DNA of 64,000 bases. Source: Desertimonas sp963772825 (lineage in GTDB: Bacteria > Actinomycetota > Acidimicrobiia > Acidimicrobiales > Ilumatobacteraceae). The DNA lies in NCBI GenBank assembly GCA_963772825.1, contig CAVYYX010000012.1, positions 261,487 through 325,486 of the forward strand, in the 5' to 3' direction. A program made the translations under genes and the position numbers. A model generated the notes under the pieces. The model ran no database searches, had not been told where the DNA came from, and saw only the letters and a program-made list of their open reading frames with translations. Positions 34,387 through 42,529 of this stretch are shown one piece after another. The first letter of the stretch is position 1; every line of letters begins with the position of its first letter.

Positions 34387-34963
34387 CCGGCTCTGGCGGC
34401 GGGAGCGATTCGCCCGTCGCTGGGTCCGGCGGGGCGAGGGGCGCCTCGCCGAGCGCTTCGCGGATCCGTGTCTGCCACTCCTGGGGCACGTTGGCGTAGA
34501 CGAGGTGGGCGCCCTCGAAACGCTTGAGCTCCTCGAAGACGGCGACACGCCGCGCGTCGCCGACGAGCACGGCGACGATCGATGCACCGGGGCGGACCGC
34601 TTGGCGGAACCAGTCGACCCACTCGTCGGGGATGCCGTGGTCGACGACCTTCGCCGTGATCGCACCGCCGGCGGCGCCGACCGCCGTGCCGGCGATCCAG
34701 CCGACCGGTCCGCCGAGGATCAAGCCGAACAGCCCGGCCCAGATCGCCCCCGACGCGGCCGTCGTCGCCGGCTGCAGGTCGCGGGTCTCGCGCACGATGA
34801 CGCGGCCTTCGGCGTTGCTGACGACCATCACCGCATCGCGGAGCTCGATGTCGTGGTTGGCGGCCAATCTGGTCGTCGCGGTGAGAAACTCCTGGGCGCG
34901 GAACACGTCCGGGAACTCGATGCCGACGAGCGTGTCGTCGGCCGTGGCGGCGTCGTCGGACAT
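34364..34963 (-). CDS. DUF1269 family membrane protein
   Basis: The product has about 199 residues. It has an N-terminal soluble part (GIEFPDVFRAQEFLTATTRL, DAVMVVSNAEGRVIVRETRD), a Gly-rich double membrane segment (SGAIWAGLFGLILGGPVGWI, AGTAVGAAGGAITA) and a C-terminal part (DEWVDWFRQAVRPGASIVAV). These are DUF1269 features; function unknown. The ATG at 34963 is preferred over an earlier in-frame codon because the leader MSDDAATADD is compact. Confidence 0.82.
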   Translation of the reverse strand: MSDDAATADDTLVGIEFPDVFRAQEFLTATTRLAANHDIELRDAVMVVSNAEGRVIVRETRDLQPATTAASGAIWAGLFGLILGGPVGWIAGTAVGAAGGAITAKVVDHGIPDEWVDWFRQAVRPGASIVAVLVGDARRVAVFEELKRFEGAHLVYANVPQEWQTRIREALGEAPLAPPDPATGESLPPPEPVTGRSPD

Positions 34964-34998
34964 ACCGAGCACGATACGAGCAGGTACCGTGCCGAACC

Positions 34999-35547
34999 GT
35001 GCGCGACGAGAGAACCGAGAAGTTGCGCGGGGAAGTCGTCGCGGCAGTCTCCGAGCTGACGCCAGTCGACGACGTCGAACGTGGCGATGTCCAGCGCTTC
35101 ATCGCCGAGGTGTCACGGCTCGCCGATCCATTCGACCGCCACGCCGACCCTGTGCACGTCACGGGATCCGGTTTCGTCGTCGGCGACCGCGGCATCGTTC
35201 TGCTCCGGCACCTCGTCGTCGGCACGTGGCTGCAGCCGGGCGGACATCTCGATCCCGGCGAGACGCCTTGGGAGGCCGCTCGGCGGGAGGTCATCGAGGA
35301 GACCGGAATGGACGTGGACTTCCTCGACGGCACGCCGGAACTCGTCCACGTCAGCGTGCACGACGTCCCCAATGGACACACCCATCTCGACCTCCGCTAC
35401 CTGTTCGACGGCGGAACGATGGATCCCGCTCCGCCTGCCGGGGAGAGCCAGGACGTGCACTGGTTCTCCTGGCCGGAGGCGATGGAGACTGCCGAACCGA
35501 GCCTGACGAGCATCCTCGATCACCTTCGCCAACGATTCGCGGCGTAG
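34999..35547 (+). CDS. Nudix hydrolase
   Basis: A 182-residue protein with a complete Nudix box, GHLDPGETPWEAARREVIEE followed by TG, which binds the Mg ion and pyrophosphate of nucleoside-diphosphate-X substrates. The helical N-terminal extension (VSELTPVDDVERGDVQRFI) is typical of a family branch annotated as NTP pyrophosphohydrolase. GTG 34999 lies eight bases after TACCGT, a probable leaderless promoter. The LigD-type polymerase gene follows in the same direction. Confidence 0.88.
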   Translation: MRDERTEKLRGEVVAAVSELTPVDDVERGDVQRFIAEVSRLADPFDRHADPVHVTGSGFVVGDRGIVLLRHLVVGTWLQPGGHLDPGETPWEAARREVIEETGMDVDFLDGTPELVHVSVHDVPNGHTHLDLRYLFDGGTMDPAPPAGESQDVHWFSWPEAMETAEPSLTSILDHLRQRFAA

Positions 35548-35578
35548 CGCCCCGGTCCCGGGGCGCGAAGATCTGGCG

Positions 35579-36547
35579 GTGGCAGCAGCCGAGGCAGAGT
35601 CCCGCGACGGGGTCAAGCTCACCAACCTCGACCAGCCGCTGTTCGGCGATGCCGGGGCGGTCAAACGAGATCTCGTCGACTACCTCGATGCCGTGTCGGA
35701 CCGTTTGGTGCCGGCGTTGGCCGATCGTCCGCTGTCGGTGATCCGCGTGCAGCGCGACGAGCAGCCGTTCATGCAGAAGAACGTCCCGAAGTACACCCCC
35801 GACTGGGTCCGCACGATCACGATGTGGGCCGAGACGTCCAAGCGCGAGGTTTCCTACGCGCTCTGCAACGATCGACGAACGTTGCTGTGGTTCGCCAACC
35901 AGCGCGCCGTCGAGTACCACCCGACGCTCGTGCGAGCCGAGCGTCTCGATCGGGTCACCCATCTCGTCCTCGATCTCGATCCGCCCGACGCCGACGACTT
36001 CCCGGCGGTCGTCGCGGTCGCCCAGCTCGTCCGCCAGGCGCTCGTCGACGTCGGGCTGCGAGGTGCCGTCAAGACGAGCGGGGCGAAGGGTCTCCATATC
36101 TTCGTCCCCGTCGACGTCGGGGCGACGGCGATCGACGAAGCCGCGGCGGCGACCCGCGCCATCGCCGCCCGAGCCGAGCAGCTCGACCCACAGATCGCCA
36201 CGACCGCGTTCATCAAGGACGATCGCGGCGGCAAGGTCTTCGTCGACTCGACGCGGGTCGGCGGGGCGACGGTCGTCGCCCCATACAGCCCCCGTGCCAG
36301 GCCGGGTGTCCCGGTGTCGTATCCACTCCGGTGGGACGACCTCGAAGCGATCCGGCCGTCAGACTTCACGATCCATTCGGCCGTCGATCATCTCGGCGAC
36401 ACAGATCCGTGGGCAGCGCTGATGCCGGAGCCACAACGCCTGTCGGCGGAGCTCGTCGACGAGGGTCAGGCGATCCCGGTCGGGCGGGTCCAGGCGATGC
36501 ACGAGGGCAAGCGCCGGGCCCGTGCCCGACGTACCGCTAGCGACTGA
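35579..36547 (+). CDS. LigD-type polymerase/primase domain protein (stand-alone)
   Basis: A 322-residue archaeo-eukaryotic primase-like polymerase. The metal site is HLVLDLDPPDADDFPAVVAV; other motifs are PFMQKNVPKYTPDWVRT, VKTSGAKGLHIFVPV and KVFVDSTRVGGATVVAPYSP, all typical of the LigD polymerase domain used in non-homologous end joining. Here it is not fused to a ligase or nuclease, and no ku or ligase gene is nearby. GTG 35579 is the start. It is close to the mutasome genes, but no shared regulation is visible. Confidence 0.9.
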   Translation: MAAAEAESRDGVKLTNLDQPLFGDAGAVKRDLVDYLDAVSDRLVPALADRPLSVIRVQRDEQPFMQKNVPKYTPDWVRTITMWAETSKREVSYALCNDRRTLLWFANQRAVEYHPTLVRAERLDRVTHLVLDLDPPDADDFPAVVAVAQLVRQALVDVGLRGAVKTSGAKGLHIFVPVDVGATAIDEAAAATRAIAARAEQLDPQIATTAFIKDDRGGKVFVDSTRVGGATVVAPYSPRARPGVPVSYPLRWDDLEAIRPSDFTIHSAVDHLGDTDPWAALMPEPQRLSAELVDEGQAIPVGRVQAMHEGKRRARARRTASD

Positions 36548-36659
36548 GGCCGTCCTCCAGCGGGTACCGATCGGGCGGTCGTCTTGACGGCAAGGCGATC
36601 GCTCGTCCAGAACCTCCAGGGGGTTCATTAACCATCTTTACAAACCCTCTACCGTTTGC

Positions 36660-37484
36660 CACACACCTGGACGCCGCATCCTGCGAGGCGTCGCCGTCGC
36701 GGCGGTTCTCGGTTTCACCCTGTTCCCGGCGTTCCTGATGTTCTCGATGTCCGTCGACACTCATGCCAGCGCCGGCAAGCGCAGCCTGCTGCCGACGGAC
36801 CTGACGCTGGACCACTTCGCCTTCGTGCTCGACGAGGGCGGATTCACGACCTATCTGCGCAACTCGTTCGTGGTTGCGATCGGCACGGTGCTGATCAGCG
36901 CTCTGCTCGCCCTGCTCGCCGCCGTCGCCGTCTCTCGGTTCCGGTTCCGGTTCCGGACGAGCATGTTGGTGATGATCCTCATCGTCCAGATGGTGCCGCT
37001 GGAGGCGCTCGTCATCCCGCTGTTCATCCAGGCTCGCAACCTCCACCTGCTCAACAGCCTGGTCGGGCTCGTCGTCGTGTACGTGGCGTTCGCCCTGCCG
37101 ATCGCCATCTGGATGCTGCGCGGTTTCGTCGCCGCCGTACCGAAGGAGATCGAGGAGGCGGCGTACGTCGACGGGGCATCGTGGTCGCGGATGTTCTGGT
37201 CGATCCTCATGCCGCTCGTCGCTCCCGGCCTCGTCGCTGTCAGCGTGTTCTCGTTCATCATCGCTTGGAACGAGTTCATCTTCGCCCTCACGTTCAACAC
37301 CGAGGGCAACCCCGACCTCTTCACCGCATCGATCGGATTGCGCCGCTTCTTCGGCGAGTACGGCAACGACTGGGGGGCGATCATGGCCGGCTCGACGCTG
37401 ATCACCGTGCCGGTGATGCTGTTCTTCGTCGTCGTGCAACGGCGCATGAGCAGCGGGCTCGTCGCAGGAGCCGTGAAGGGATGA
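36660..37484 (+). CDS. Sugar ABC transporter permease (MalG type), 5' end unclear
   Basis: The family core includes TYLRNSFVVAIGTVLISALL, the EAA loop EEAAYVDGASWSRMFWSILM and FIIAWNEFIFALTF. The reading frame is conserved back to RRILRGVAVAAVLGFTLFPA, the first membrane span, but no ATG, GTG or TTG lies in frame upstream of it; ATG 36738 would cut this span in two. The usual binding protein and MalF partner are missing. Either the gene is truncated, an indel hides the start, or the assembly is misjoined at about 36600-36660. The glycosidase behind it overlaps by ATGA. Confidence 0.8.
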   Translation, partial: HTPGRRILRGVAVAAVLGFTLFPAFLMFSMSVDTHASAGKRSLLPTDLTLDHFAFVLDEGGFTTYLRNSFVVAIGTVLISALLALLAAVAVSRFRFRFRTSMLVMILIVQMVPLEALVIPLFIQARNLHLLNSLVGLVVVYVAFALPIAIWMLRGFVAAVPKEIEEAAYVDGASWSRMFWSILMPLVAPGLVAVSVFSFIIAWNEFIFALTFNTEGNPDLFTASIGLRRFFGEYGNDWGAIMAGSTLITVPVMLFFVVVQRRMSSGLVAGAVKG

Positions 37485-38902
37485 ACGACGTTCCGCTACG
37501 GCGACTCGCGAACACGGTGCTGGTTCCCGGCCTGTGCGCGGATGTGCTGCCGTCGTGGATCGAGCGAGCGGCCGACGACGGGCTGGCCGCGGTGTGTTGG
37601 TTCAGCGGCGCCGCGCTCGGCGAGGTCGGCGGGCGCCGCGCGGAGCTGTTGGTGCTCGCCGACGAAGAGGGTGGCAACGTCACCCGGCTGGAAGCGCAGC
37701 AGGGCTCGTCGTGGCCCGGTAACGCCGCCCTCGGGGTGGTGGACGATGTGACGGTGACCGAGCAAGTCGCCGGCGGGATCGCGGCGATGGCCCGGCGAGC
37801 CGGCATCGATGTCGTGCTCGCCCCGGTTGTCGACGTCAACTCGGAGCCGGACAACCCGGTGATCGGCGTGAGGTCGTTCGGCGCCGAGACCGGCCTCGTC
37901 GCCCGCCACGGCGCTGCCTTTGTGCGCGGCGTGCAGGCGCAGGGCGTTGCGGCGTGCGCCAAGCACTTTCCCGGCCACGGGGCCACGCGCACCGACTCGC
38001 ACGTCGGCATCCCAGTGGTCGACGCCGATCGCGACGCATTTCTGGCGCGGGACGTCACGCCGTTCGCGGCGGCGATCGACGCCGGCGTTCGCTGCATCCT
38101 CACCGCCCATGTCTCCGTGCCGGCGGTCGACGCGGCACCGGCGACGATGAGCAGCGCATGGATGTCGATGCTTCGCGGCGAACTCGGTTTCCAGGGCGTG
38201 GTGATCAGCGATGCACTCGACATGCATGCCATCTCCCGCGGTGTCGGCCGCGGACCCGGCGCCGTGCGGGCGCTGGCCGCGGGGGTCGACCTGCTCTGCA
38301 TCGGCAACCCGTGCTTTCCGGAGCCCTACGACAGCGAGGCGGTCTTCGTCGCGATCGTCGACGAGATCGTCCGGGCGGTGGCCGCCGGAGAGCTCGCCGT
38401 CGAGCGGCTCGAAGAGGCGGCGGCCCGGATCGCCGGGTTGAAGGAGCGGCTCGCCAATGCCGCACCGCTGGCGCCCGATGCCGACGCCGCGGGACTCGGC
38501 GCCGACATCGCACGGCGCGCCGTCCAGGCGGTCGGTGACGTGAGGCTCGACGGTCCGCCGCACGTTGTCGTCGAGCAGCGCACCGACATCGCTGCCGGGC
38601 TGCGCCCGTCTCCGATCGTCGCCGCACTGGTGGTTCGCGCGCCCGGAACGACATCGGTGTCGGTTCGCACCGTCGACGAGGTCGCTGCAGCTCTCGAGCC
38701 GGCGATCGGTCAGCCCGTCGTGCTCGTCACCGACCGTCTCGCCGGCGACGAGGTGCTGCAGGCTCTCCGTGGCCTGCGGCCGGACACCGTCGTGGTCGAC
38801 ACGGGCGTCGTCGGTGACGGCGCCGCCGGGCCAGCGGTCAGGGTGTTCGGCAACAGCGCCGCGACCGCGGCGGCCGCCACCGAACTGTTGTTCCCGAACT
38901 AG
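37481..38902 (+). CDS. Glycoside hydrolase family 3 beta-N-acetylhexosaminidase (NagZ-like)
   Basis: A 473-residue enzyme. Motifs are ELLVLADEEGGNVTRLE, VVDVNSEPDNPVIGVRSFG, ACAKHFPGHGATRTDSHVG (the KHFPGHG with the Asp-His dyad) and GVVISDALDMHAISRG with the Asp nucleophile. It should release N-acetylglucosamine from chitin or cell-wall fragments. The extra C-terminal domain of about 130 residues makes it longer than minimal NagZ. No signal peptide is visible, so it acts in the cytoplasm on sugars imported by the preceding transporter. Confidence 0.92.
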   Translation: MNDVPLRRLANTVLVPGLCADVLPSWIERAADDGLAAVCWFSGAALGEVGGRRAELLVLADEEGGNVTRLEAQQGSSWPGNAALGVVDDVTVTEQVAGGIAAMARRAGIDVVLAPVVDVNSEPDNPVIGVRSFGAETGLVARHGAAFVRGVQAQGVAACAKHFPGHGATRTDSHVGIPVVDADRDAFLARDVTPFAAAIDAGVRCILTAHVSVPAVDAAPATMSSAWMSMLRGELGFQGVVISDALDMHAISRGVGRGPGAVRALAAGVDLLCIGNPCFPEPYDSEAVFVAIVDEIVRAVAAGELAVERLEEAAARIAGLKERLANAAPLAPDADAAGLGADIARRAVQAVGDVRLDGPPHVVVEQRTDIAAGLRPSPIVAALVVRAPGTTSVSVRTVDEVAAALEPAIGQPVVLVTDRLAGDEVLQALRGLRPDTVVVDTGVVGDGAAGPAVRVFGNSAATAAAATELLFPN

Positions 38903-38913
38903 GTTGTCAGCCA

Positions 38914-38932
38914 CAAACAGACGTTCGATAAT
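38914..38932 (+). promoter_or_regulatory. LexA (SOS) box and -10 element of dnaE2
   Basis: CAAACAGACGTTCG at 38914-38927 differs from the actinobacterial consensus CGAAC-N4-GTTCG at one position. GATAAT (38927-38932) follows as -10 box and the GTG start is 6 nt further, the same geometry as before imuA'. Confidence 0.78.
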
Positions 38933-38938
38933 GGGTCC

Positions 38939-41900
38939 GTGGGGTTCAACAACCCGGACTGGACGTGGAGCGAGCTGGAGGCGGCGCTGTCGGACCGCGG
39001 CGGCGACACAGACCCCTGGGAGCGCGGCGACCCTCGCTACCGCCGCGACGGCAGGGCTCCCGGATCGCCGTCGTGGAACGCCGGTGGTGACGGCCCGGCC
39101 TGGAGTCGCAAGCGCCAGCCGTTCGAAGCTCCCGACGGCGCCAGGGCGGGGCGCGGCTCGGTGCCCTACGCCGAGCTGCACTGCCACTCCAACTTCTCGT
39201 TCCTCGACGGTGCATCGCATCCCGAGGAGCTCGTCACCGAGGCAGCCCGACTCGGTCTCGAAGCGCTCGCCCTCACCGACCACAACGGCTTCTACGGCAT
39301 CGTCCGCTTCGCAGAAGCGGCGCGCGAGCTGGGGATGCCGACGATCTTCGGCACGGAGTTGACGCTTGTTGGCAACCGCCGCTTCCGCAGCGAGTCCGAG
39401 ACGCTCACGCAGGTCGCCACGGGCAACGTGCCCGACGCGACGGCCCCGGATCCTCACGGCGAGCACCTCCTGCTCCTCGCCGACGGCCCGACGGGCTACG
39501 CCAAGTTGGCCAGGGCGATCAGCCTCGGCCACCTGGCGGGGGAGAAGAGCGCTCCGCAATTCACGCTCGACGATGTCGCCGGAGTCGTGGGCGGTCACAC
39601 CTGGGTGCTCACCGGTTGTCGCAAGGGCGCCGTTCCCTCTGCACTTGGAGCCGATGGTCCGTCCGCTGCCGGTCGCCAGCTCGACCGCCTGACCGAAGCG
39701 TTCGGGACGGATCGGGTCCTCGTCGAGCTGTGGGACCACGGCGACCCGCTCGACTCGGCCCGCAACGACGCCCTCGCCGAGCTCGCTGCCAAACGCAACG
39801 TCGGATGCGTCGCCACGACCAACGCCCACTACGCCACCCCGGCGCAACGGCGTCTGGCCACCGCCCTCGCCGCCGTCCGCGCGCGCCGCAGCCTCGCCGA
39901 GCTCGACCCGTGGCTGCCGGGGGCGGCCGGCGCCCACCTGCGCGCCGGCTGGGAGCAGCAGCGCCGCTTCGCCCGCTATCCGGGCGCCGTCGAGCTGGCT
40001 GCCGAGATCGGCCGTGCCGTCGCCTTCGACCTCAAACTCGTCGCCCCGTCGCTCCCGCCGTTCCCGTGTCCAGACCGACTCAGTGAGATGGCCTACCTGC
40101 GGCGCATCGTCGAGGAGGGTGGCCGGCGCCGCTACGGCGAGCGCCCAGCCACCCACGAAGACCTGTCGCTACGGGCGCGGGCGTGGCAGACGATCGACCG
40201 CGAGCTCGACATCATCGAGCAGCTCGGGTTCGCCGGCTACTTCCTCGTCGTCTGGGACCTCGTCGAGTTCTGTCGGCGATCCAACATCTACTGCCAGGGA
40301 CGAGGCTCGGCAGCCAACTCGGCGGTCTGCTACGCCCTCGGCGTCACCGCCGCCGATGCTGTGTCGCTCGGCCTGCTGTTCGAGCGCTTCCTGTCGCCTG
40401 AACGGGACGGTCCTCCGGACATCGACATCGACATCGAAAGTGACAGAAGAGAGGAGGTCATCCAGTACGTCTACGCCAAGCACGGCCGTCACCACACCGC
40501 CCAGGTTGCCAACGTGATCACCTATCGCGCCCGCTCGGCGATCCGCGACATGGCCAAGGCGCTCGGCTATGCCCCTGGCCAGCAGGATGCCTGGGCCAAG
40601 CGCATCGACGGGTGGGGCTCGGTCGCCACCACCAAGGCGCAGCAAGCCGAGAACGAGATCCCCGGCCAGGTGCTCGACCTCGCCGCCCAGGTCGAGGACG
40701 CCCCTCGCCACCTCGGCATCCACTCCGGGGGGATGGTGATCTGTGACCGCCCGGTGATCGAGGTGTGCCCGGTGGAGTGGGGGAGGATGGCCGACCGCTC
40801 CGTGCTGCAGTGGGACAAGGACGACTGCGCCGCCGCCGGCCTCGTGAAGTTCGACCTCCTCGGTCTGGGGATGCTGTCGGCGCTGCACTACGCCGTCGAC
40901 CTCGTCCGCCAACACCGCGGCTACGAGATCGACCTCGCCACGCTGCCCCAGGAGGACGACGTCTACGCCATGCTCTGCCGTGCCGACACCGTCGGCGTGT
41001 TCCAGATCGAGTCGCGGGCGCAGATGGCGACGCTGCCGCGGCTCAAGCCACGGCGCTTCTACGACCTCGTCGTCGAGGTGGCGCTGATCCGTCCAGGGCC
41101 GATCCAGGGCGGCTCGGTGCACCCCTACATCCGTCGGCGTAACGGCCAGGAGCCGGTGACCTATCTCCATCCGCTGCTCGAGAACAGCCTCGGCAAGACG
41201 CTCGGCGTGCCGCTGTTCCAGGAGCAGCTGATGCAGATGGCCATCGACGTCGCCGGGTTCACCCCGGCGGAGTCCGACGAGCTGCGCCAGGCGATGGGCT
41301 CGAAGCGCTCGGCGGCGCGGATGGAGCGATTGCGGGAGCGGCTCTACGCCGGGATGGCCGAGCGCGGCATCACCGGCGAGATCGCCGACCAGATCTACGT
41401 GAAGATGAAGGCGTTCGCCAACTACGGCTTCCCCGAGTCGCACTCCGTGTCGTTCGCCTACCTCGTGTATGCCTCGTCGTGGATCAAGTACCACGAGCCG
41501 GCGGCGTTCTGCGCGGCGCTGCTCAACGCCCAGCCGATGGGCTTCTGGAGCCCGCACTCGCTCGTCCGCGACGCCCGCCGCCACGGTGTCACCGTACGCA
41601 GCCCCGACCTCAACGCATCTCTCGCCACGTCCACCCTGGAACCAGATTGCGGGGAGTTGGCGGTCCGCATCGGGTTGCAGGAGCTGCGCGGGGTGGGCAA
41701 GGAGTTGGCCGCCGAGATCGAGCGGCGGCGCGTCGAGGACGGGCCGTACCGCGACCCGGAGGACCTCGCTCGACGTGTGCCGGCGTTGACGTTGCGCCAC
41801 CTCGAGACGATGGCCACGGCCGGGGTCTTCGGGGAGTGCTTCGGGCTCGACCGCCGGCGGGCGCTGTGGGCTGCCGGGGCGGTCGCCCAGTCCCGACCAG

Positions 41901-42370
41901 GGCGCCTCGCCGGGATCGTCACGGGAGCCAGCGCCCCGCAGCTGCCGTTGATGAACCTGGCCGAGGAGGCGGTCGCCGACCTGTGGTCGACGGGGATCAC
42001 GCCCGACGGTCATCCGACGCAGTTCTTGCGCGGCAAGCTCGACGAGCTCGGCGTGTTGACGTCGACCGCCCTGCACACCGCCGAGCCGGGGAGCCGGGTC
42101 AAGGTGGCCGGTGTCGTCACCCACCGCCAGCGGCCGATGACCGCCCAGGGGATCACGTTCCTCAACCTCGAGGACGAGACCGGCCTCGTCAACATCGTCG
42201 TGTCCAAGGGCTGCTGGTCGCGCTTCCGCCGCGTCGCCCAGGAGGCCCCGGCGATGCTGATCCGCGGCCGCCTGGAACGCTCGGAGGGAGTCGTCAACGT
42301 CGTCGCCGAGCACCTCGAACGCCTCGCCCTCCCCGGCGCCAGCGTCCACGCCAGCCGCGACTTCCACTGA
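38939..42370 (+). CDS. dnaE2: Error-prone DNA polymerase DnaE2
   Basis: A 1143-residue C-family polymerase. Order: PHP domain (AELHCHSNFSFLDGASHPEE; ALALTDHNGFYGIVRFAEAA), palm with the catalytic PDIDIDIESDRREEVIQYVY, the segment GVFQIESRAQMATLPRLKPR, tandem helix-hairpin-helix region (LQELRGVGKELAAEIERRRV) and an OB fold (ITFLNLEDETGLVNIVVSKG). The ending HASRDFH is the DnaE2 type. It carries out damage-induced translesion synthesis together with ImuA' and ImuB. GTG 38939 is placed by the upstream LexA/-10 signal. It is monocistronic, with a strong terminator right behind. Confidence 0.96.
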   Translation: MGFNNPDWTWSELEAALSDRGGDTDPWERGDPRYRRDGRAPGSPSWNAGGDGPAWSRKRQPFEAPDGARAGRGSVPYAELHCHSNFSFLDGASHPEELVTEAARLGLEALALTDHNGFYGIVRFAEAARELGMPTIFGTELTLVGNRRFRSESETLTQVATGNVPDATAPDPHGEHLLLLADGPTGYAKLARAISLGHLAGEKSAPQFTLDDVAGVVGGHTWVLTGCRKGAVPSALGADGPSAAGRQLDRLTEAFGTDRVLVELWDHGDPLDSARNDALAELAAKRNVGCVATTNAHYATPAQRRLATALAAVRARRSLAELDPWLPGAAGAHLRAGWEQQRRFARYPGAVELAAEIGRAVAFDLKLVAPSLPPFPCPDRLSEMAYLRRIVEEGGRRRYGERPATHEDLSLRARAWQTIDRELDIIEQLGFAGYFLVVWDLVEFCRRSNIYCQGRGSAANSAVCYALGVTAADAVSLGLLFERFLSPERDGPPDIDIDIESDRREEVIQYVYAKHGRHHTAQVANVITYRARSAIRDMAKALGYAPGQQDAWAKRIDGWGSVATTKAQQAENEIPGQVLDLAAQVEDAPRHLGIHSGGMVICDRPVIEVCPVEWGRMADRSVLQWDKDDCAAAGLVKFDLLGLGMLSALHYAVDLVRQHRGYEIDLATLPQEDDVYAMLCRADTVGVFQIESRAQMATLPRLKPRRFYDLVVEVALIRPGPIQGGSVHPYIRRRNGQEPVTYLHPLLENSLGKTLGVPLFQEQLMQMAIDVAGFTPAESDELRQAMGSKRSAARMERLRERLYAGMAERGITGEIADQIYVKMKAFANYGFPESHSVSFAYLVYASSWIKYHEPAAFCAALLNAQPMGFWSPHSLVRDARRHGVTVRSPDLNASLATSTLEPDCGELAVRIGLQELRGVGKELAAEIERRRVEDGPYRDPEDLARRVPALTLRHLETMATAGVFGECFGLDRRRALWAAGAVAQSRPGRLAGIVTGASAPQLPLMNLAEEAVADLWSTGITPDGHPTQFLRGKLDELGVLTSTALHTAEPGSRVKVAGVVTHRQRPMTAQGITFLNLEDETGLVNIVVSKGCWSRFRRVAQEAPAMLIRGRLERSEGVVNVVAEHLERLALPGASVHASRDFH

Positions 42371-42413
42371 GCGATGAGCGATGACAGGCCATACGGCTGT
42401 CATCGCTCATCGC
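42371..42413 (+). terminator. Terminator directly after dnaE2
   Basis: GCGATGAGCGATGACAG at 42371-42387 pairs perfectly with 42397-42413 around a 9-nt loop. It starts on the base after the dnaE2 stop codon. Confidence 0.9.
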
Positions 42414-42529
42414 AGCATCGGTGCGCCGCATTCGGGCCGTGTTTCGGGCGCGTTTCTGCGGTGTGATCTCTCGAGGTCGTCGCCCCGGCAACCCGGACCC
42501 GGTCGGTGGAGCGTTTCTACACTCGGTCG

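Noticed and set aside
37496..40156. An 886-codon open frame on the minus strand across the GH3 and dnaE2 genes
   Set aside because: It is antisense to two strongly conserved genes; the open frame comes from high GC codon bias and its product shows no domain.
40169..42403. A 744-codon open frame antisense to dnaE2
   Set aside because: Shadow of the polymerase gene with low-complexity Arg/His/Asp composition and no motif.
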